Assembly: GCF_042652085.1 (NCBI RefSeq) | Contig: NZ_JBHSJF010000008.1 | Coordinates: forward strand, 62,001 to 126,000 | Source of the DNA: Flaviflagellibacter deserti | GTDB lineage: Bacteria; Pseudomonadota; Alphaproteobacteria; Rhizobiales; Methylopilaceae | Length of the DNA: 64,000 nt | Direction of reading: 5' to 3' | In this document: positions 18,296 through 26,359 of the stretch, in pieces | Layout: the number at the start of each line of letters is the position of its first letter | How positions within the stretch are numbered: the first letter of the stretch is position 1 | The notes under the pieces: generated by a model | What the model was told of the DNA's origin: nothing | The model's input: only the letters and a program-made list of their open reading frames with translations | The model's database searches: none | Program-made: the position numbers and the translations under genes

Positions 18296-18916
18296 ATGGA
18301 GCGTACTCTGGTCCTTGTCCGCCACGGCCAAAGCGAGTGGAACCTCAAAAACCTGTTCACGGGCTGGAAAGATCCGGACCTGACCGAACTCGGCATCGAA
18401 GAGGCGAAGAAGGCCGGCGCACGGCTCCAGCACGACGGATATCGCTTCGACCTCGCCTTCACCTCCGAGCTCGTCCGCGCCCAACACACGCTGAATCTAA
18501 TTCTCGAGGAACTCGGCCAGACCGGCATCCCGATCCGGTACGACATCGCCCTGAACGAGCGCGACTACGGCGACCTCAGCGGGCTCAACAAGGAAGAGGC
18601 CGCGAAAAATTGGGGCGAGGAACAGGTCCACACCTGGCGCCGCTCGTTTGCGGTGGCGCCACCCGGTGGCGAAAGCCTGCGCGACACGCTCGCTCGCACG
18701 CTCCCCTATTATGTCCGCGAGATCCTGCCGGAAGTCCTCTCGGGCAAGAACGTCATCGTCACGGCGCACGGCAATTCGCTGCGCGCACTGATCATGGTCC
18801 TGGAAGGCCTGAGTCCGGACGGCATCGTCGCCCGTGAACTCGAAACCGGGAGACCGATGGTCTATCAGTTCGACGCGGTTGGTCGCGTTATCGAGCACAA
18901 AGACCTGCTCGCTTAA
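18296..18916 (+). CDS. gpmA: 2,3-bisphosphoglycerate-dependent phosphoglycerate mutase
   Basis: A 206-residue glycolytic enzyme interconverting 3- and 2-phosphoglycerate. The phospho-His motif LVRHGQSEWN is at the N terminus with NLFTGWKDPDLTELG after it. The second catalytic His is in VIVTAHGNSLRAL and the catalytic Glu in LNERDYGDLSG. It is somewhat shorter than the 250-residue E. coli enzyme, as is usual in Hyphomicrobiales. Last gene of the pyrF-dapB run. Confidence 0.95.
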   Translation: MERTLVLVRHGQSEWNLKNLFTGWKDPDLTELGIEEAKKAGARLQHDGYRFDLAFTSELVRAQHTLNLILEELGQTGIPIRYDIALNERDYGDLSGLNKEEAAKNWGEEQVHTWRRSFAVAPPGGESLRDTLARTLPYYVREILPEVLSGKNVIVTAHGNSLRALIMVLEGLSPDGIVARELETGRPMVYQFDAVGRVIEHKDLLA

Positions 18917-19036
18917 CCGCGCGGAGCGGTGGCATACCAGAAATGCTTGCGGGCCTTACACCTGTTTTGATACTGTGAATTTAATCGATCTCCGCCTCGG
19001 GCGGATTTTCCTTGTTTGAAGAGTGGAATTGAGCGA

Positions 19037-19507
19037 ATGGCCGACGAGGCATCCAACAAGACCCTGGATTGCGGGCTTCGCCCCAGCGCCTGCGTTGCGC
19101 GCGATGTCGGCGGCCTGCTGCGCGGCGTCGGCCTGCGCCCGACACGTCAGCGAATCGCGCTCGGCCGCATGCTCTACGCCAAAGGCGACCGTCACGTGAC
19201 GGCGGAAATCCTGCATGAAGAGGCGATGCGCGCCCGCGTCCCCGTCTCGCTCGCGACCGTCTACAACACGCTTCACCAGTTCACCGAGGCTGGCCTCCTG
19301 CGCGAAGTCGCGGTCGACGGCGCCAAGACCTATTTCGACACGAACGTCTCCGATCACCACCACTTCCTGATCGAGGGCGAAAACCAGCTGATGGACATCC
19401 ACGGCGACCACATCACCCTCGACGGTCTGCCCGAGGCGCCGGAAGGCATGGAGATCGCCCGCGTTGACGTCGTCGTTCGCCTGCGCCGCAAGGGCAAGAA
19501 CAGCTGA
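19037..19507 (+). CDS. irr: Iron response transcriptional regulator Irr (Fur family)
   Basis: A 156-residue Fur-superfamily protein. The winged helix is visible as LRPTRQRIALGRMLY and VSLATVYNTLHQF, and the heme and metal-responsive histidine run SDHHHFLIEGE is the mark of Irr. Irr represses heme synthesis and adjusts iron genes in Rhizobiales when heme is scarce. The Bradyrhizobium N-terminal GCPWHD heme motif is absent. ATG 19037 is preferred over an upstream TTG at 19016. A terminator follows. Confidence 0.92.
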   Translation: MADEASNKTLDCGLRPSACVARDVGGLLRGVGLRPTRQRIALGRMLYAKGDRHVTAEILHEEAMRARVPVSLATVYNTLHQFTEAGLLREVAVDGAKTYFDTNVSDHHHFLIEGENQLMDIHGDHITLDGLPEAPEGMEIARVDVVVRLRRKGKNS

Positions 19508-19534
19508 TCGAATTCGCTTCGCGCGATGAAGAAA

Positions 19535-19558
19535 CGGGAGCCTTTCGGCTCCTGTTTT
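19535..19558 (+). terminator. Intrinsic terminator after irr
   Basis: Stem CGGGAGCC against GGCTCCTG (one G-T pair) with a four-base loop, followed by TTTT. It sits between the convergent irr and AHSA1 genes and could serve irr. Confidence 0.75.
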
Positions 19559-19562
19559 CGTT

Positions 19563-20045
19563 TCAGGCCGGCAATTCGGCGAGGATGCTGTCCAGCCGCT
19601 CGTAACTAGCGGAAACGCCGCTCTCCATCGGGCTGTTGAGCACCGTGTCGCGCGCCTCTGTCGATTCGTAGAGGATGGTGACGCGCAACTCGGTCGTACT
19701 GTCCTTTTCGGTGAACGTCGTCGTCAGCAGAGCCTCGCCCGGATACCAGGGATCGTCGAAACGCTCGGTGTTGACCAGCCGTCCCGGCGGATCGATCTCA
19801 CGGTAGACGCCACCGGCGCCCATCTCCTGCCCGCTCTCGTCGTTCCTCCAGACATACCGGTACTTGCCCCCAGGCCGCAGATCGACCTCGCAGACCGGCA
19901 TCGACCATCCATCCGGTCCGAGCAGCCAGCGCCTGATGAATTCGGGCTTGGTATAGGCGTCGAAGACCAGCTGGCGCGGAGCTTTGAAGATACGCTCCAT
20001 CACAAGCTCTCTATCGGCTTGCGCCGTGATCGTCAGCCTCTTCAT
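19563..20045 (-). CDS. SRPBCC/AHSA1 family protein
   Basis: A 160-residue START-like domain of the activator-of-Hsp90-ATPase 1 (AHSA1) group. MERIFKAPRQLVFDAYTKPE then FIRRWLLGPDGWSMP is the family start; the body contains VDLRPGGKYRYVWRN and the end ESGVSASYERLDSILAEL. Such genes are often paired with an ArsR-type repressor, as here: the two overlap by four bases. Ligand unknown; a hydrophobic small molecule is typical of the fold. Confidence 0.92.
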   Translation of the reverse strand: MKRLTITAQADRELVMERIFKAPRQLVFDAYTKPEFIRRWLLGPDGWSMPVCEVDLRPGGKYRYVWRNDESGQEMGAGGVYREIDPPGRLVNTERFDDPWYPGEALLTTTFTEKDSTTELRVTILYESTEARDTVLNSPMESGVSASYERLDSILAELPA

Positions 20046-20389
20046 GAATCGCTCCCGGTGTTTGTGGCCTTCAGGTCGTCGAGCAACGCGTCGAGGCGCT
20101 GGAAATTCGCCTCCCAGAGCGCCCGATAGCTCTCAAGCCACGCATTGGCCTGTTCGAGCGGCTTCGCTTCGATCCGGCACGGCCGCCGTTGACCGTCCCG
20201 ACCTCGAGAGATCAGCCCGGCCTGTTCGAGCACCTTGAGATGCTTGGAGATCGCGGGCTGGCTCATCGAAAACGGTTTGACCAGATCGGTCACCGATGCG
20301 TCGCCGGAGGCGAGCCGGGCAAGGATCGCCCTGCGGGTGGGGTCCGCCAGAGCCGCGAAGGTCACGTCCAGATTTGCCGAAGCCAGCAT
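20042..20389 (-). CDS. ArsR/SmtB-type helix-turn-helix regulator
   Basis: A 115-residue winged-helix regulator. The core ALADPTRRAILARLASGD, the recognition helix MSQPAISKHLKVLEQAGLI and the wing RGRDGQRRPCRI are clear. It lacks the metal-binding Cys motif (CxC) of ArsR/SmtB sensors, as do other AHSA1-linked members, so it likely senses something else. A perfect 24-bp palindrome begins 6 bases before the predicted start, indicating autoregulation. Because of that closeness the message may be leaderless, or translation may start further in. Confidence 0.92.
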   Translation of the reverse strand: MLASANLDVTFAALADPTRRAILARLASGDASVTDLVKPFSMSQPAISKHLKVLEQAGLISRGRDGQRRPCRIEAKPLEQANAWLESYRALWEANFQRLDALLDDLKATNTGSDS

Positions 20390-20395
20390 CCATCA

Positions 20396-20419
20396 CCAGT
20401 CAGTTATATAACTGACTGG
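20396..20419. promoter_or_regulatory. Perfect 24-bp operator palindrome of the ArsR-AHSA1 operon
   Basis: CCAGTCAGTTAT on the left is the exact reverse complement of ATAACTGACTGG on the right, with no spacer. It lies 6 bases upstream of the ArsR start and would overlap the promoter, as expected for an autorepressor site. Confidence 0.85.
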
Positions 20420-20464
20420 TTATTACAATGGCTTCGCAGGCTCGTCAACCGACGAGGCGCGGCG

Positions 20465-21100
20465 TCAGGCCAACGCGGCCAAGCGCTTTTCGAAATCCGC
20501 GCGGATCTTCGGATGAATCGGCGAAGCCAATCCGCGCTTCAGCATATCGATCTCGATGTCCCGCTTGCCTTCCAGCGCCAGAAGATCACTGACCAGGACC
20601 GGCTCACCCATAAAGGATGTGTATTCGATCGGTTGTCCGGCCTGAAGGGCTCCCTCCTGAAGCACCCGGGCATAGGCGCCGGGCCGTCCTGCCTTGAAGA
20701 AACGCTTGGCCCAGGTCCTGTCGCCCATCCGCGCCGCGAATGTATTGCATGGCGTGCGATGCGAGGTGACTTCGAGCAGGACGGAGCCGATCGCGAAGCG
20801 GTCGCCGACCGAAAGCCGCCCTCCGTCGACACCGGATATCGTCAGGTTTTCGCCGAACGTTCCTGGTTCGAGTACTCGGCCCAGTTCCCCGGCCCAGAAG
20901 TCGTAATCGCTCTGCAGGTAGATGTAGACGGCCTGATCCGGCCCGCCGTGGTACTTGCGATCGATGATGGCGTCGCCAAGGAGTCCGAGCCTGCCGATTT
21001 CAACGGGCCCGTCGACCGGACGCTTGATGATCCCGGTCGGCGCGTGATGACCGGGCACATGCTCCGGCCGGCCGATATTGACGCTGAGAAGTCGGGCCAT
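20465..21100 (-). CDS. MOSC domain-containing protein (YiiM-like)
   Basis: A 211-residue MOSC-domain protein, the fold of the molybdenum cofactor sulfurase C terminus. Key features are LLGDAIIDRKYHGGPDQAVY, FGENLTI, the GDRFAIG segment and the conserved Cys in SHRTPCNTFA that in relatives contacts the Mo cofactor. The YiiM-type extension follows (GRPGAYARVLQEG). Likely a Mo-cofactor reductase of N-hydroxylated or related compounds. Preceded by the ArsR operon upstream region on its 3' side. Confidence 0.88.
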   Translation of the reverse strand: MARLLSVNIGRPEHVPGHHAPTGIIKRPVDGPVEIGRLGLLGDAIIDRKYHGGPDQAVYIYLQSDYDFWAGELGRVLEPGTFGENLTISGVDGGRLSVGDRFAIGSVLLEVTSHRTPCNTFAARMGDRTWAKRFFKAGRPGAYARVLQEGALQAGQPIEYTSFMGEPVLVSDLLALEGKRDIEIDMLKRGLASPIHPKIRADFEKRLAALA

Positions 21101-21175
21101 TCCGTCCTGCCTTTAGCCAAGCGTGCGTGAGGTCAGGATGTAGGCGTGCGCGCGCCCGGCGCAATCCGCCGGATG

Positions 21176-21769
21176 CTAGTCGAACTGTTCGCCCGGATAG
21201 ATGCCCCAGAGCTTGTCCTGCTGCATCCAGCCGTCGAAGCCATCGCCCCAGATCCGGCACCACGAGCCGTCGCAGGCGGACACGCTGGCGAGGACCTTCG
21301 GCTGCAGCATCGCCACCACGGTCGCCTCGGAGGAACCGTTTCTGCGGAGCGGCAAGGTCGCCTCTTTCGACCAGGGCTCGATCAGGGCGGTACGGCGACC
21401 GGACAGGAGGCTATGGAAGACCCAGCCTTCGGCGCCGTCCTGATCGCGGATGCGTCGCCAATTGTCCCATTCGGCGGTGATTTCGACCGGCAGGCCGGCC
21501 CGGCTGAAGACCCAGGCGACATCCTGGTCGTTCGCGGGGCCGCGGCGGACATTCACCTTATCGGATTTCAGGCTGACGAAGCGCGGAATGGGCAGGCCAC
21601 TGACAGGGCCGAGCGCCAGGGCGCCTCCCGCCGGCGAGGGTACTGCCTTGGCTGACTGCGCCTGCGCGATCACTGCACTGGACTCGCCGCCCCAATAGGT
21701 CACGGCAATACCGGTGCCTGCCACGATGGCGAGCACCGCCCCGATCCTGAACAGCTGACCGATACTCAT
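21176..21769 (-). CDS. Exported bacterial SH3-domain protein
   Basis: A 197-residue protein with an N-terminal hydrophobic segment (residues 7-24), then a low-complexity linker, then two SH3-like repeats: SDKVNVRRGPANDQDVAW and LPLRRNGSSEATVVAML. The Trp-rich C terminus includes CDGSWCRIWGDGFDGWM. The architecture matches COG3807-type periplasmic SH3 proteins that are thought to contact peptidoglycan. Divergent from a 2-hydroxyacid dehydrogenase. Confidence 0.87.
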   Translation of the reverse strand: MSIGQLFRIGAVLAIVAGTGIAVTYWGGESSAVIAQAQSAKAVPSPAGGALALGPVSGLPIPRFVSLKSDKVNVRRGPANDQDVAWVFSRAGLPVEITAEWDNWRRIRDQDGAEGWVFHSLLSGRRTALIEPWSKEATLPLRRNGSSEATVVAMLQPKVLASVSACDGSWCRIWGDGFDGWMQQDKLWGIYPGEQFD

Positions 21770-21923
21770 TACTCAGCCCCGCTACGCCCCGCGCCCCGGA
21801 TTGTCTTTGGAGCCCCGTTGATGGAAACTCCGGCGCGCCAGCGCCAGGACCGCTACAATACGATCCTCGCCGTTTACGAAAACCTAACCAGGCGGACGGC
21901 CGCCGGCCATCCACACTTCGCTT

Positions 21924-22919
21924 ATGACCCGAAGCGCCAACGTCTTCGTCACCCGCAAACTGCCCGACTGCGTGGAAGCACGCATGCGCGAGCTGTTCGA
22001 CGCACGGCTGAACGCCGACGACCGGCCGCTGACGCGAGACGAACTCGCCTCCGCGATGAAGACGGCGGACATATTGGTTCCAACCGTCACCGACAAGATC
22101 GACGCGGAACTTATCGATAGAGCGGGTCCAAACCTCAAGCTGATCGCGAATTTCGGGAACGGCATCGACCATATCGACGTCGCGGCGGCCCTCGCCAAGG
22201 GCATCACCGTCACCAACACCCCAGGGGTGCTGACCGAAGACACCGCCGACCTGACCATGGCGATGATCCTGGCAATGCCCCGCCGTGTCGCCGAGGGCGT
22301 GCGCATCATCCCCGACGGTCTGGATTGGCCCGGCTGGTCGCCGACCTGGATGCTCGGCCGGCGGCTCGGCGGCAAGCAGCTCGGTATTCTCGGCATGGGT
22401 CGCATCGGCCAGGCCGTCGCCCGCCGCGCCCGCGCCTTCGGGCTCGACGTGCACTACCACAACAGGAAGCCGGTCGCGGCCCGGATCGAGCAATCGCTGA
22501 ACGCCACCTATTGGGAGAGCCTCGACCAGATGCTGGCCCGGGTCGACATCGTCTCGATTCACTGCCCGCGCACGCCCGCGACCTATCACCTGCTGGCATC
22601 GCGGCGGCTGAAACTCCTGAAGCCCGATGCCTACGTCATCAACACCGCGCGCGGCGAGATCGTCGACGAGGACGCCCTGATCGACCTCTTGCAGACCGAT
22701 GCAATCGCCGGCGCCGCGCTCGACGTCTTCGAGGGCGAGCCGACGATCGATTCCCGCTGGGTCGAGCTCGCACGCAAGGGCAAGGTCCTCTTGATGCCGC
22801 ATATGGGTTCGGCGACGATCGAGAGCCGCGTCGACATGGGCGAGAAGGTCATCGTCAACATCCGGACCTTCCTCGACAAGCACCGGCCGCCAGACCGTGT
22901 TTTGGCGAGTATGCTCTGA
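21924..22919 (+). CDS. D-2-hydroxyacid dehydrogenase (glyoxylate/hydroxypyruvate reductase type)
   Basis: A 331-residue NAD(P)H-dependent dehydrogenase. The Rossmann motif is GILGMGRIGQAVARRA. The catalytic Arg is in NTARGEIVDEDAL, Glu in VFEGEPTID and His in LLMPHMGSATIESR. The N-terminal catalytic strand shows KLIANFGNGIDHIDV. The sequence fits the GyaR/GhrB group that reduces glyoxylate or hydroxypyruvate; the exact substrate is not determinable. No ribosome site is obvious before ATG 21924. Confidence 0.92.
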   Translation: MTRSANVFVTRKLPDCVEARMRELFDARLNADDRPLTRDELASAMKTADILVPTVTDKIDAELIDRAGPNLKLIANFGNGIDHIDVAAALAKGITVTNTPGVLTEDTADLTMAMILAMPRRVAEGVRIIPDGLDWPGWSPTWMLGRRLGGKQLGILGMGRIGQAVARRARAFGLDVHYHNRKPVAARIEQSLNATYWESLDQMLARVDIVSIHCPRTPATYHLLASRRLKLLKPDAYVINTARGEIVDEDALIDLLQTDAIAGAALDVFEGEPTIDSRWVELARKGKVLLMPHMGSATIESRVDMGEKVIVNIRTFLDKHRPPDRVLASML

Positions 22920-22992
22920 ACGGCAAAGATTTCTGTTCCCTTTCTGTTCTGATTGTGGCTACATGCTCCGAGCATTTTCCGGAGGTCCAGCC

Positions 22993-23346
22993 ATGTTGAA
23001 AGCCGCTTACGTCACCACGGCCCTGCTCGCGCTCGTCGGCCCCGCTCTTGCCTTGGAACTGATCCCGCCGTCCGACCTCAGCCAGTCATTCTTCGACGCC
23101 AAGCCGATCACGTCGACGGACGCGAAGGGTCGTGACGCGAAACTGATTTTCGCTCCCGGCGGCGCGGTCACCTTCACCAATGCCTCCGGCAGGGCATCGG
23201 AAGGTACGTGGCGTCTATCGGACGAGGGTTTCTGCATGACCGTCGGTGGCGCAAAACGCGAGAGCTGCTACATCGTCGTCAAGCAGAACGACGGAAAGCT
23301 CTCGGCGCTGAAGCGCTCTGGCCAGCCGTACACCTGGTCACGGTAG
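22993..23346 (+). CDS. Small secreted hypothetical protein
   Basis: A 117-residue protein with a signal peptide (about residues 1-19, MLKAAYVTTALLALVGPALA). The mature part contains FTNASGRASEGTWRLSDEGF and two Cys (FCMTVGG, ESCYIV) that could form a disulfide in the periplasm. I cannot name a family. GGAGGT 7-12 bases before the ATG supports this start over the longer open frame. It is followed by an intergenic palindromic repeat. Confidence 0.82.
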   Translation: MLKAAYVTTALLALVGPALALELIPPSDLSQSFFDAKPITSTDAKGRDAKLIFAPGGAVTFTNASGRASEGTWRLSDEGFCMTVGGAKRESCYIVVKQNDGKLSALKRSGQPYTWSR

Positions 23347-23349
23347 TTT

Positions 23350-23480
23350 CCCTCTCCTGCGAAGCGGGAGAGGGTCGAGTAGTCGTCAGACGACTGGGGG
23401 AGGGCAAGCACGATGCTCATTACCTCGATCATGCCCTCACCCGCTCGCTGCGCGAGTGACCTCTCCCGTAAACGGGAGAG
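23350..23480. repeat. Intergenic composite palindromic repeat
   Basis: Starts with CCCTCTCCTGC-gaa-GCGGGAGAGGG (23350-23374), contains AGTCGTCAGACGACT (about 23381-23395) and CTCGCTGCGCGAG, and ends with CTCTCCCG-taaa-CGGGAGAG (23461-23480). The flanking GGAGAGG/CCTCTCC arms can also pair end to end. This is typical of dispersed intergenic palindromic elements of proteobacteria that form one long hairpin. It sits between the convergent 22993 and 23483 genes and may terminate both. Confidence 0.7.
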
Positions 23481-23482
23481 CA

Positions 23483-24262
23483 CTAAGGTCCGCCCGTAAA
23501 GCCGCTCAGCGGATTATCGGCATCCCAGCCATAGCTCACCGTCTCGAAGCGCATCGACCGCGCATCGATCATCAACAGTTTGCCGACCAATCCCTCACCG
23601 AAGGGGGCGATCTCACGGATTGCCTCCAGCGCCATCAGCGAGCCAGCGACGCCCGCCAGCGCACCGAGAACCCCGGCCTGTTCGCAGGCCGGGATCGATC
23701 CGTCCGGCGGCGGTTCGGGGAACAGGCAGCGATAGGTCGGGTTCGGCTTCCCCTCCGGACCGTTCTCATGCGCGCGGATGGTCGTGATCGCAGCATCCAT
23801 CGTGCCGAGCCAGCCGATGACGAGAGTCCGCTTGGCGCTATAGGCGGCGTCGGAGACCAGATAGCGCGTCGAGAAATTGTCCGAACCGTCGAGAACGAGA
23901 TCGTATTGGCCGATCAGCGCCTCGGCGTTGTCCGGTGCGATCCGGAACGCATGCTGCTCGACCGTGACATTCGGATTGATGTGCCTGAGTGCATCCGCGG
24001 CACTTTCGACCTTCAACCGCCCGGCGTCCGGCGTCCCATGTGCGACCTGCCGCTGGAGGTTCGACAGCGAAACGGTGTCATGGTCGACGATGCCGAGCGT
24101 GCCCACGCCTGCCGCCGCGAGATAGAGAAGAGCCGGGCTGCCGAGCCCGCCCGCGCCGATGACCAGAACCCGTGCTGCTTTCAGCTTCTGTTGCCCCGGT
24201 CCACCGATCTCACGCAGCACGATATGGCGGGCGTAACGCTCCAGTTCCTCGGATGACAGCAC
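23483..24262 (-). CDS. HesA/MoeB/ThiF family sulfur-carrier adenylyltransferase
   Basis: A 259-residue E1-like enzyme that adenylates the C terminus of a ubiquitin-like sulfur carrier (MoaD or ThiS). The ATP motif VLVIGAGGLGSPALLYLAAA, the DHDTVSLSNLQRQ block and the VLDGSDNFSTRY segment are clear. MoeB and ThiF cannot be separated by these features. No zinc-binding CxxC pair is evident. TYRCLFPEPP and CEQAGVLGALAGV surround the active site. A convergent repeat lies at its 3' end. Confidence 0.9.
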   Translation of the reverse strand: MLSSEELERYARHIVLREIGGPGQQKLKAARVLVIGAGGLGSPALLYLAAAGVGTLGIVDHDTVSLSNLQRQVAHGTPDAGRLKVESAADALRHINPNVTVEQHAFRIAPDNAEALIGQYDLVLDGSDNFSTRYLVSDAAYSAKRTLVIGWLGTMDAAITTIRAHENGPEGKPNPTYRCLFPEPPPDGSIPACEQAGVLGALAGVAGSLMALEAIREIAPFGEGLVGKLLMIDARSMRFETVSYGWDADNPLSGFTGGP

Positions 24263-24393
24263 GGCCAGACTACTCCCGGCCGGCGAACGCGGCCTCGCGC
24301 CTCATATCGGATGTTCGGAGGCCGCTGCCAAGCCATCGATCTGACATCGAGAACCGAGCTCTCTCCGTCGCCGTCCTCCCTGAAACAGGTGCA

Positions 24394-24987
24394 TCAGCCC
24401 TTCTTCGTCGCCCAGTCGAGCGCGTCTTCCATCCGGTCATGGCCCCAGAAGGGCTCCCCGCCGCCGGTGATGAAGAACGGCGCACCGAACACTTCGAGTG
24501 CTTCGGCATGCTCGGTTTGATGCCGCAATGCGAGCTTGATCGCGTCGTCCCGCGTTCTGTCGATCAACGCCGCGTCATGGCCGAGCGCGGCCAGCACGCC
24601 CGCGATGACCTCGACCTCGGAGATCGTCTTCCCCTCCCCGAATTGCGCCCGATAGACCGCAACCGTGAAATCCGGACGCGCCGTCTCGTCGAGTACGAGC
24701 GCGACCCGAGCCGCCAGAAGACTGTTCTGCGGAAAGCCCGGCGGTTCGGCGAATGGAAGACCGTATCTGGCGCAGATCCGGCCGAGATCGCGCCAAGCAT
24801 AGGCGCCCTTTACCCGATCAGTCTTCAGCGGAGAGGTCGGCAGCCCCTTCCTGTTGAAGATCGGTCCGAGCAGAAACGGTCGCCACGTCACCGAGACGCC
24901 GCGATGTGCGGCTTCGTCCGCAATTCGCGCAGCCGCGGGATAGGAATAGGGCGAGGCGAAATCGTACCAGAAGTCGACATGCGGCAT
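24394..24987 (-). CDS. 2-hydroxychromene-2-carboxylate isomerase (DsbA-like)
   Basis: A 197-residue thioredoxin-fold protein of the HCCA isomerase/GST-kappa family. The N terminus VDFWYDFASPYSYPAA has the active-site Ser in place of the CxxC of DsbA. FNRKGLPTSPLKTDR and the C-terminal VFGAPFFITGGGEPFWGHDR are diagnostic. Known members isomerise an intermediate of naphthalene catabolism using glutathione, but chromosomal copies often have other, unknown roles. No aromatic pathway genes lie nearby. Confidence 0.9.
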   Translation of the reverse strand: MPHVDFWYDFASPYSYPAAARIADEAAHRGVSVTWRPFLLGPIFNRKGLPTSPLKTDRVKGAYAWRDLGRICARYGLPFAEPPGFPQNSLLAARVALVLDETARPDFTVAVYRAQFGEGKTISEVEVIAGVLAALGHDAALIDRTRDDAIKLALRHQTEHAEALEVFGAPFFITGGGEPFWGHDRMEDALDWATKKG

Positions 24988-25054
24988 CGGATGCCCGCGC
25001 TCCCTATGAATCTAAACTTGCGCCGCGACCGCGCCTGACTAAGGTGCGCGCCAA

Positions 25055-25080
25055 TTAGCGATATCGCTAACTAGCGATAT
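25055..25080. promoter_or_regulatory. Nested palindromes before argG (candidate operator)
   Basis: TTAGCGATATCGCTAA (25055-25070) is a perfect 16-bp palindrome. The overlapping ATATCGCTA-AC-TAGCGATAT (25061-25080) is a second inverted repeat. The half-site TAGCGATAT thus occurs at 25056 and 25072 in direct orientation and once inverted. It lies 30 bases before the argG ATG and looks like a cooperative repressor or activator site. The regulator is unknown. Confidence 0.65.
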
Positions 25081-25109
25081 TGCCTCCCGCCCTCGCACGG
25101 ATCCTACGC

Positions 25110-26342
25110 ATGGACAAGAAGTCCCCCAAGAAGGTGGTGCTCGCCTATTCAGGCGGCCTCGACACCTCGGTCATCCTGAAATGGCTGCAGACCGAATACG
25201 GCGCGGAGGTCGTCACCTTCACCGCCGATCTCGGCCAGGGCGAGGAGCTGGAACCCGCGCGCAAGAAGGCGGAACTCCTCGGCATCAAGCCGGAAAACAT
25301 CTTCATCGAGGACCTGCGCGAGGAGTTCGTCCGCGATTTCGTGTTCCCGATGTTCCGCGCCAACGCGCTGTATGAGGGCCAGTACCTGCTCGGCACTTCG
25401 ATCGCACGGCCGCTGATCTCGAAGAAGCAGATCGAGATCGCCCGGAAGACCGGCGCCGACGCGGTGGCGCACGGCGCGACCGGCAAGGGTAACGACCAGG
25501 TCCGTTTCGAGCTGGCCTATTACGCGCTCGAGCCCGAGATCACCATCATCGCCCCCTGGCGCGAATGGGACCTGACCTCGCGCACGCGCCTCCTCGAATT
25601 CGCCGAGGAGCACCAGATCCCGATCGCCAAGGACAAGCGCGGCGAGGCACCATTCTCGGTCGACGCCAATCTCCTGCACTCGTCCTCCGAGGGCAAAGTG
25701 CTGGAAGATCCGGCCGATGAGGCGCCCGAGCTCGTCTACCAGCGCACGATTTCGCCAGAGGACGCACCGGACAAGGCGACGATTATCACGATCGACTTCG
25801 AGGCCGGCGATCCGGTCGCCATCGACGGCGAGGCGCTGTCGCCGGCAACCCTCCTCACCCGCCTGAACGAGCTCGGTAAGGAGAACGGCATCGGCCGTCT
25901 CGATCTGGTCGAGAACCGTTTCGTCGGAATGAAGTCGCGCGGCATCTACGAGACGCCCGGCGGAACGATCCTGCACAAGGCCCATCGCGGCATCGAATCG
26001 ATCACGCTCGACAGGGAGGCGCTCCACCTCAAGGAGAGCCTGATGCCGAAATATGCCGAACTCGTCTATTACGGCTTCTGGTTCGCGCCCGAGCGCGAAA
26101 TGCTGCAGGCGCTCGTCGACAAGAGCCAGGAATTAGTCACCGGCCAGGTCCGCGTGAAGCTCTACAAAGGCAATGTCGACATCGTCGGCCGCTCCTCGCC
26201 GTATTCGCTCTACGACAAGGAGCTCGTCACCTTCGAGGAAGGCGCGGTCGCCTACGACCACCGCGATGCAGCGGGCTTCATCAAGCTCAACGCGCTGCGC
26301 CTGCGCACGCTCGCCGCGCGGAAACGCAAGACGGGCACCTGA
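25110..26342 (+). CDS. argG: Argininosuccinate synthase
   Basis: A 410-residue enzyme joining citrulline and aspartate in arginine synthesis. The PP-loop ATP motif is VVLAYSGGLDTSVILKWL. The citrulline/aspartate region shows GATGKGNDQVRFELAYYAL and the later YETPGGTILHKAHRGIESI block. The frame is open to 25080, but the ATG at 25110 gives MDKKSPKKVVLAYSGG, the standard start. The upstream region holds nested palindromes. No other arg genes are adjacent. Confidence 0.97.
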   Translation: MDKKSPKKVVLAYSGGLDTSVILKWLQTEYGAEVVTFTADLGQGEELEPARKKAELLGIKPENIFIEDLREEFVRDFVFPMFRANALYEGQYLLGTSIARPLISKKQIEIARKTGADAVAHGATGKGNDQVRFELAYYALEPEITIIAPWREWDLTSRTRLLEFAEEHQIPIAKDKRGEAPFSVDANLLHSSSEGKVLEDPADEAPELVYQRTISPEDAPDKATIITIDFEAGDPVAIDGEALSPATLLTRLNELGKENGIGRLDLVENRFVGMKSRGIYETPGGTILHKAHRGIESITLDREALHLKESLMPKYAELVYYGFWFAPEREMLQALVDKSQELVTGQVRVKLYKGNVDIVGRSSPYSLYDKELVTFEEGAVAYDHRDAAGFIKLNALRLRTLAARKRKTGT

Positions 26343-26359
26343 GCGCGCCCGTCACGGCT

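Noticed and set aside
18961..19036. Search for an iron-control element before irr
   Set aside because: The AT-rich stretch has no TTTAGAA-N3-TTCTAAA-like inverted repeat, so I do not call an operator.
24263..24393. Open frames between the ThiF-like and isomerase genes
   Set aside because: Short Ser/Arg-rich frames overlapping the two real genes; no ribosome site.
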